Source: Fimbriimonadaceae bacterium (GTDB lineage Bacteria > Armatimonadota > Fimbriimonadia > Fimbriimonadales > Fimbriimonadaceae). Taken from it: DNA of 9,510 nt. Each line of letters opens with the position of its first letter. Position 1 is the first letter of the stretch. Below the pieces are notes generated by a model, which did no database searches, was not told where the DNA came from, and saw only the letters and a program-made list of their open reading frames with translations. The translations under genes were made by a program, and so were the position numbers. This document shows, in pieces, positions 5,862 through 9,510 of this stretch. The stretch is from NCBI GenBank assembly GCA_014380605.1, contig JACMJO010000497.1, forward strand, positions 1 through 9,510. Reading direction: 5' to 3'.

Positions 5862-6255
5862 GACAATGGCTTCCCGCCTCAGCCCGTTGGGAATAGTTGT
5901 CAAGTGGATCGTTGTGCCGATATCTCTCGCCGCGATCGGCTACTTCTTGGTTGGTCCCCGGGTCGAGTCTAAAGTTCCCCAGGGAGTCAAGGACAAGGTA
6001 CGGGAAGTTGCCAACGGACAGGAGGCCCCCGCCGAGGAGCCTAACGCGGAAGAGGACAAACCGGCTCGCCAATTCACCGAACCGGAAGTAGACGTGACGG
6101 TTACGGCGCTGAACACCCGCGAGAACCGCCCTAAGAAGAAGCGTCGCAAACGAAGAAAGCCACCTGCCGAGACGACCGCCCCCTCCGGGCCCATTGAGCC
6201 TGCAGGTCCTCCTCCTGGCAACGGCGGAGAACCTCCTCCTCCAGACGGCCTGTAA
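5860..6255 (+). CDS. Small proline-rich single-pass membrane protein, 131 aa
   Basis: Starting at the ATG 5860 (or 5866, two codons later), residues 11-32 form one hydrophobic membrane segment (GIVVKWIVVPISLAAIGYFL). A Glu/Pro/Ala-rich linker follows, then a very basic cluster KKKRRKRRK at 92-100, then a proline-rich tail containing PPP (117-119) and PPPP (125-128) just before the end. No enzyme domain is recognised. The frame continues upstream to 5782, but those codons lie inside the divergent gene and in front of the candidate promoter, so the later start is preferred. The gene is 43 bp upstream of yebC and probably co-transcribed. It may be a membrane anchor or scaffold. The proline tracts are notable because the next gene belongs to a family linked to translating such tracts. 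Moderate confidence that it is expressed. Confidence 0.65.
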   Translation: MTMASRLSPLGIVVKWIVVPISLAAIGYFLVGPRVESKVPQGVKDKVREVANGQEAPAEEPNAEEDKPARQFTEPEVDVTVTALNTRENRPKKKRRKRRKPPAETTAPSGPIEPAGPPPGNGGEPPPPDGL

Positions 6256-6271
6256 CGGCACTGAGCCTCGA

Positions 6272-6289
6272 TTGGCCCAAAAGTGCCAA
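6272..6289. repeat. Hairpin just before yebC
   Basis: TTGGC and GCCAA flank an 8-nt loop in the 43-bp gap, ending 9 nt before the yebC ATG, where a Shine-Dalgarno would normally lie. It could affect yebC translation. A five-pair stem may also be chance. Confidence 0.35.
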
Positions 6290-6298
6290 AATAACTCC

Positions 6299-7042
6299 AT
6301 GGCAGGCCATTCCAAATGGAAGAACATCCGAATTCGCAAGGGCAAGCAGGATGCGGTTCGGGGCAAGCTTTTCACCAAGATCAGCCGTGAGATAATCGTC
6401 GCCGCAAGGGCAGGCGGTGGCGATCCGGGTATGAATCCGCGGCTCCGCGTAGCGGTTGAGAAGGCGCGTGAGGCCTCGATGCCCGCAGAGAACGTCAAGC
6501 GCGCGATCGACCGAGGTACGGGAGCGATCGAGGGCGCGGCCTACGAAGAAATCGTCTATGAGGGCTACGGGCCAAGCGGTTCGGCGATTATTCTGGAGTG
6601 CTACTCCGAGAATCGGAATCGAACTGTCGCCGAGGTAAGGCATGCGTTCAGCAAACATGGTGGAAACCTGGCGGAGAACGGGTCGGTCGCTTGGCAGTTT
6701 AAGCATGTAGGCGAAATCATTTTTGCGAAAGGCAGAATCGACGAAGATGAGATCACGCTTGCGGCTTTAGATGCCGGAGCAGAAGACATTCAGTCGGACG
6801 AAGAGGACTTCACGGTGACGACCGCGATGGAGGACCTTCACAAAGTTAACGATGCATTAGCCAGCGCCGGTTTCAAAGCCCGAGAAGTGGTCCTAACCTA
6901 TGTTCCCACCAATAAGGCTGAGCTTTCGCATGACGATTCGCTGAAACTGCTTAAGTTGCTCGATATGCTGGAAGAGCTTGACGATGTACAAGAAACCTAC
7001 GTGAACGTAGACATATCGGAGGACGTCCTCCAAGAAGCTTGA
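6299..7042 (+). CDS. yebC: YebC/TACO1-family translation factor or regulator, 247 aa
   Basis: Full-length YebC/TACO1 (PF01709). The start is fixed by the invariant N-terminus MAGHSKWKNIRIRKGKQD at the ATG 6299; the frame upstream of it has no family similarity. The family signature ARAGGGDPGMNPRLRVAVEK and the NVKRAIDRGTG block follow (about residues 39-78), then the EGYGPSGSAIILECYSENRNRT domain-2 core (split here only for reading), and the C-terminal TYVPTNKAEL and NVDISEDV segments. The length equals the usual 240-250 aa. Family members were long called DNA-binding transcriptional regulators; more recent work on TACO1 and YebC homologues points to a ribosome-associated role in translating proline-rich stretches. 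Cytoplasmic. No Shine-Dalgarno precedes the ATG. The stop overlaps the start of the rhomboid gene (TTGA, 7039-7042), indicating translational coupling. Confidence 0.95.
   Translation: MAGHSKWKNIRIRKGKQDAVRGKLFTKISREIIVAARAGGGDPGMNPRLRVAVEKAREASMPAENVKRAIDRGTGAIEGAAYEEIVYEGYGPSGSAIILECYSENRNRTVAEVRHAFSKHGGNLAENGSVAWQFKHVGEIIFAKGRIDEDEITLAALDAGAEDIQSDEEDFTVTTAMEDLHKVNDALASAGFKAREVVLTYVPTNKAELSHDDSLKLLKLLDMLEELDDVQETYVNVDISEDVLQEA
7018..7031 (+). promoter_or_regulatory. Palindrome enclosing the Shine-Dalgarno of the rhomboid gene
   Basis: GGAGGACGTCCTCC is a perfect 14-bp palindrome near the end of yebC. In RNA it folds as GGAGG/CCTCC with an ACGT loop, burying the only good Shine-Dalgarno upstream of the TTG at 7039 (16 nt away). 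Ribosomes finishing yebC would open it, giving coupled translation. The structure is seen; the mechanism is inferred. Confidence 0.5.
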
Positions 7043-8130
7043 TTGTTAAACCCCGGCTCCCGATTATCACCCTGATCCTGATCGTTGCGAACTTATTCGC
7101 GGCGTTCTATTTGGCGTTTGATGCGGAGCTTGCCATGGACTTAGGGTTCAACCCTAAGAACCCAAAGTTTATCACGCTGTTCTCCTCGCTGTTCCTTCAC
7201 CAAAATCTTCTTCATCTATTGGGAAACATGGTTTTTCTGGCGGCAGTCGGGGCAGCAGTTGAACTAGCCACGGGGTCGGCAAGGTTCCTGGTCGTTTACT
7301 TGGTCAGCGGCCTTTTGGGAGTCCTGGCTCATTTCCTCTTCACAATGTCGCTTCGAGAGCCTTCGGTCATGATTGGGGCGAGCGGTTCGGTAGCCGGGTG
7401 CGCGGCTTACTACAGCGTCCGCTACACACAACTAAAGGTCCCAATTGCTCCGAAAAAGGGGTTGTCGGTTGCGGTTGTTACGCTCGTGTGGTTGGTTTTG
7501 CAGTTCATCGGAGTGTTCGTCCACATCGGAGAATCCTCAAACGTATCCTTCTGGGCGCATATCGGTGGGTTCCTTGGAGGATTGCTCCTCAGCGCGGTTT
7601 TCCGAGCCCCAGACCTGGGCCAGAGGAAGCTGGGACACGATGTATTGGACCAGATGAACGAGCGGGGGCCAGCGGCAGTTGCGGTAGCGGCACGACAGCA
7701 TCTGAAAGGCCATCCCGGCGACGTCCGAGCGATGAAAGATCTGGCTGAAGCCGAGAAGCAGTTGGGGCATCCGATTGCGGAGGTCGAGACGCTTTTGAAA
7801 TTGCTTGAAATCCTCCCAGAATCGGAACAAACTGAGCCCTTGCTGCGACTTGGAGAGATGGAAAAACTGGCGATGTTGCCATCGCTTCGCCGCACTTTGC
7901 TTGCCGACCGCTATCGGGAGGCTGATCCAGAAACGTGTAGGATGCTCCTCACAAGTGTGGTTGAAGGTCCCGAGAGCGACCCCCAAATTCCCGATGCGAT
8001 GCTTGCTCTCGCTTCGCTTGACTTTGATCAAGCCCCGGAGCAAGCGCAGGTCGTGCTCGCAAGATTGGTCGCTACGTACCCTCTTCACCCGACCGTGAAC
8101 TTGGCCCGACAGCGAGGTTGGATTTCGTGA
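7039..8130 (+). CDS. Rhomboid-family intramembrane serine protease with helical C-terminal extension, 363 aa
   Basis: An S54 rhomboid protease that cleaves transmembrane segments within the membrane. The core (residues 8-190) has about six membrane spans. The catalytic Ser115 lies in GASGSVAG, the catalytic His174 in WAHIGGFLGG, and the HLLGN motif (His59, Asn63) in the second span matches the oxyanion region, so it should be active. The remaining 170 residues are cytoplasmic, helical and TPR-like (AVAARQHLKGHPGDVRAMKD, then LAEAEKQLG), and might recruit substrates or partners. The TTG start overlaps the yebC stop in TTGA; no other start keeps the first membrane span (PIITLILIVANLFAAFYLAF). 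The end overlaps the next gene by 4 bp (GTGA). Substrate unknown. Confidence 0.92.
   Translation: MIVKPRLPIITLILIVANLFAAFYLAFDAELAMDLGFNPKNPKFITLFSSLFLHQNLLHLLGNMVFLAAVGAAVELATGSARFLVVYLVSGLLGVLAHFLFTMSLREPSVMIGASGSVAGCAAYYSVRYTQLKVPIAPKKGLSVAVVTLVWLVLQFIGVFVHIGESSNVSFWAHIGGFLGGLLLSAVFRAPDLGQRKLGHDVLDQMNERGPAAVAVAARQHLKGHPGDVRAMKDLAEAEKQLGHPIAEVETLLKLLEILPESEQTEPLLRLGEMEKLAMLPSLRRTLLADRYREADPETCRMLLTSVVEGPESDPQIPDAMLALASLDFDQAPEQAQVVLARLVATYPLHPTVNLARQRGWIS
8114..8117 (+). promoter_or_regulatory. Shine-Dalgarno deciding the acyltransferase start
   Basis: GAGG lies 9 nt before the GTG at 8127 but directly abuts the TTG at 8118. The spacing therefore favours the GTG, which also makes the classic GTGA stop/start overlap with the rhomboid gene. 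Confidence 0.6.
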
Positions 8131-8789
8131 AGAAGTGGTGGCGAAGGGTCCGACCCATAGTTCTAAGCAGATTGGCATACTGGTTTGTAAGAACCCTTGG
8201 GGCGACCTTCCGGATCAAAGTCATCAACTTTGAATCCACGGCTGCTCTAGAGGGTGGAAAGGTCTATTGCTGTTGGCATGGACGCTCCATGATTGCCAGC
8301 ATTAAATATCGGAATGGCGGCCATTGGGTGATCATAAGCAAATCGAAAGATGGCGATATCCAGACCCATGTCTTCGAGAACTTTGGATTTAACGTCATTC
8401 GCGGCAGTTCCGGGAGAGGTGGCGAACGGGCGCTGATCGAATCCATCCGCGTCCTCAGAAAGGGCGAGATCATGGCGATCACCCCTGACGGCCCTCGGGG
8501 ACCCAGCCAAGTGGTTCAGGGCGGGGTTATGGTGATGGCAAGGAAGTCTGGCGCATGGCTCGTCCCGTGCGCAATTGCCGCCAGACCCCGATTCTTGGCC
8601 AAGTCCTGGGACAGCTACATGATCCCTTTCCCATTTGCGAAGTGCATTATGAACTTTGGAGAGGCGATGAAGGTTCCGGAAGATGCCTCTGAAGAAGCGG
8701 TTGAAACGATCCGATTGGCCTTTCAAGAGGAAATGACTCGTCTACAAGAAGAAGCGGAGCGAATGTTAGGATTCGCTGTAAAATCCTAG
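8127..8789 (+). CDS. DUF374 lysophospholipid acyltransferase-like protein, 220 aa
   Basis: A member of the DUF374 branch of the glycerolipid acyltransferase (PlsC-like) superfamily, thought to transfer acyl groups to lipids at the inner membrane. In the order seen: an amphipathic basic N-terminus (KKWWRRVRPIVLSRLAYWFV), the CCWHGRSM motif (catalytic-type His at residue 51), ISKSKDGD, the conserved RGSSGRGGERAL block (92-103), ITPDGPRGPS (118-127) and a cationic C-terminal part. The motif set is complete. The usual HxxxxD is replaced by the HGR version characteristic of DUF374. Length is normal for the family. The GTG start overlaps the rhomboid stop. The exact acceptor lipid is unknown. It is co-directional and 13 bp from the next gene. 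Confidence 0.92.
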   Translation: MKKWWRRVRPIVLSRLAYWFVRTLGATFRIKVINFESTAALEGGKVYCCWHGRSMIASIKYRNGGHWVIISKSKDGDIQTHVFENFGFNVIRGSSGRGGERALIESIRVLRKGEIMAITPDGPRGPSQVVQGGVMVMARKSGAWLVPCAIAARPRFLAKSWDSYMIPFPFAKCIMNFGEAMKVPEDASEEAVETIRLAFQEEMTRLQEEAERMLGFAVKS

Positions 8790-8790
8790 C

Positions 8791-8796
8791 AAGAGG
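8791..8796 (+). promoter_or_regulatory. Shine-Dalgarno of the mogA-like gene
   Basis: AAGAGG lies 6 nt before the ATG at 8803. It supports that ATG rather than the in-frame TTG at 8797. Confidence 0.65.
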
Positions 8797-8802
8797 TTGC
8801 CG

Positions 8803-9282
8803 ATGAAGATCGGTTTGATCACGATAAGCGATACGAGATCGTTTGAAGACGACGATACAGGGCACCGGGTCATGGAAGCCCTGCGAGAGTACGGGTTCGA
8901 TACATTCGAAACCGTGATCGTTGCCGACGAGATGTCCCAGATTCGCCATGCGATCCGCCAAATGTCGAGTTCCTGCTCTGCGATATTCACAACGGGCGGG
9001 ACCGGCTTTTCCCCCCGAGACATCACTCCCGAGGCCACGTCGGCGGTCTTGGATCGTCGGGCCGACAACCTTTGCGAGCTCATGCGATCTCGCGGTGCCG
9101 ACCAAGCGCCGGAAAGCTATGCATGCCGTGGGGTAGCGGGCACAGTCGGAGATGCTCTTGTAGTGAATCTGCCGGGATCACCCCTCGCGGCGAAACACTC
9201 AATCCACGCGATCGGGCCGCTTTTGAATCAGATTCTTTGCCAACTTCGCGGCGATGGCGAGCGGGTTGGTGTCGGTTGTTAA
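8803..9282 (+). CDS. mogA: MogA/MoaB-family molybdopterin adenylyltransferase, 159 aa
   Basis: A MoCF_biosynth-domain protein that activates molybdopterin with ATP (MPT-AMP) before molybdenum insertion. The N-terminus has the family's IGLITISDTRSFEDDDTG (nucleotide-binding start), and TTGGTGFSPRDITPEAT at 63-79 is the signature with GTG and RD residues. VNLPGSPLAAK (121-131) closes the active site. Length is typical for the single-domain MogA/MoaB enzymes, and there is no CinA or MoeA fusion. MogA and MoaB cannot be told apart with certainty from sequence alone. The ATG at 8803 with AAGAGG 6 nt upstream is the likely start. The last 7 nt overlap the tatD start. The genome carries a tRNA-Sec, so a molybdenum selenoenzyme such as formate dehydrogenase would be a reasonable user of this cofactor, but none is seen here. 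Confidence 0.88.
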   Translation: MKIGLITISDTRSFEDDDTGHRVMEALREYGFDTFETVIVADEMSQIRHAIRQMSSSCSAIFTTGGTGFSPRDITPEATSAVLDRRADNLCELMRSRGADQAPESYACRGVAGTVGDALVVNLPGSPLAAKHSIHAIGPLLNQILCQLRGDGERVGVGC

Positions 9283-9510
9283 TCGACACCCATTGCCACC
9301 TCAACCTCACCGACCACTTTCCCGACCCCGCTTCCGAAGTAGCTTTTGCTAAGTCGATGGGCGTGGAGCGGTTGATCGTGGTTGGAGTAGATTTGGAATC
9401 GAGCCAAGTCGCTTTGGATCTTGCGGAGAAGTTTGAGGAAGTCTTTGCGGTGGTGGGCATTCATCCCAACCATAGCGCCGACTACAAGCCAGAATGGATC
9501 GACGCCATCC
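9276..9510 (+). CDS. tatD: TatD-family metal-dependent hydrolase (5' part, cut by window edge)
   Basis: A frame open to the right edge encodes the N-terminal 78 residues of a TatD-family metallohydrolase (TIM barrel; DNase or related). The metal-binding IDTHCHLN (His-x-His) is at residues 3-10, and the VVGIHPNHSADY block, corresponding to the family's GxHP motif, is near residues 61-72. The TTG at 9276 is the best start because it keeps the HxH motif 5-8 residues from the N-terminus as usual. It overlaps the mogA stop (TAA 9280-9282) by 7 bp. Two further metal ligands lie beyond the window. Cytoplasmic, last visible gene of the plus-strand unit. Confidence 0.88.
   Translation, partial: MLIDTHCHLNLTDHFPDPASEVAFAKSMGVERLIVVGVDLESSQVALDLAEKFEEVFAVVGIHPNHSADYKPEWIDAI

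Noticed and set aside
5898..5903. Perfect TTGACA on the minus strand as -35 of the DUF5107 gene
   Set aside because: No -10-like hexamer is found 16-19 bp downstream (GC-rich sequence there).
6131..6706. 191-codon minus-strand frame opposite yebC
   Set aside because: YebC motifs on the plus strand are unmistakable; the antisense product has no recognisable feature.
1..9510. Mobile element, CRISPR array, defence or toxin-antitoxin system
   Set aside because: No transposase, integrase, regular spaced repeats, attachment-site duplications or paired small toxin/antitoxin frames were seen, even beside the tRNA gene where integration is common.

Overview
This 9.5 kb window is an ordinary-looking chromosomal segment of moderate G+C (mid-50s % by eye). 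It comes from a bacterium that uses many TTG/GTG starts, often lacks clear Shine-Dalgarno sequences and packs genes tightly. The gene content (zinc-ribbon membrane protein, DUF5107 protein, PhyH oxygenase, YebC, rhomboid, DUF374 acyltransferase, MogA/MoaB, TatD) and the protein style recall Armatimonadota (Fimbriimonadia-like). That placement is an impression from the proteins, not a demonstrated assignment. I see no insertion sequence, phage gene, CRISPR array or rRNA.

Layout: (1) 1-803, minus strand: the N-terminal 267 codons of a zinc-ribbon, single-membrane-span protein that leaves the window on the left. (2) 804-1037: a divergent intergenic region. (3) 1038-1580, plus strand: a 180-aa protein of unknown function. 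It meets, stop codon over stop codon, the winged-helix (ArsR-like) regulator at 1577-2224 on the minus strand. (4) 2225-2465: an intergenic region with two short palindromes and a consensus -10 box. (5) 2466-2561, plus strand: a selenocysteine tRNA (anticodon TCA) with 8-bp acceptor, 6-bp D stem, 4-nt D loop, long variable arm and encoded CCA. This is the most informative feature of the window, because it implies that the organism makes selenoproteins. (6) 2566-5861, minus strand: a three-gene unit transcribed as DUF5107/TPR protein, then phytanoyl-CoA-dioxygenase-like oxygenase, then secreted SGNH hydrolase, ending 4 bp from the tRNA. (7) 5860 to the right edge, plus strand: a compact unit of small proline-rich membrane protein, yebC, rhomboid protease with helical C-terminal extension, DUF374 acyltransferase, mogA/moaB-like gene and tatD (truncated by the window edge).

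The right-hand cluster mixes translation (YebC), membrane proteolysis, lipid acylation, molybdenum cofactor synthesis and DNA/tRNA-related TatD. Several junctions are 4-7 bp stop/start overlaps, which suggests translational coupling. At the yebC/rhomboid junction the only good Shine-Dalgarno lies inside a perfect 14-bp palindrome, consistent with coupling through hairpin opening. The protein just upstream of yebC ends in PPP and PPPP tracts, which is suggestive because YebC-family factors are linked to translation of proline stretches. The minus-strand trio may act on a sugar-like or esterified substrate, but nothing in the sequence fixes the substrate. I did not find a clearly novel defence or mobile system. 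The best leads are the tRNA-Sec locus, the yebC-region regulatory structures and the DUF5107-PhyH-SGNH trio.
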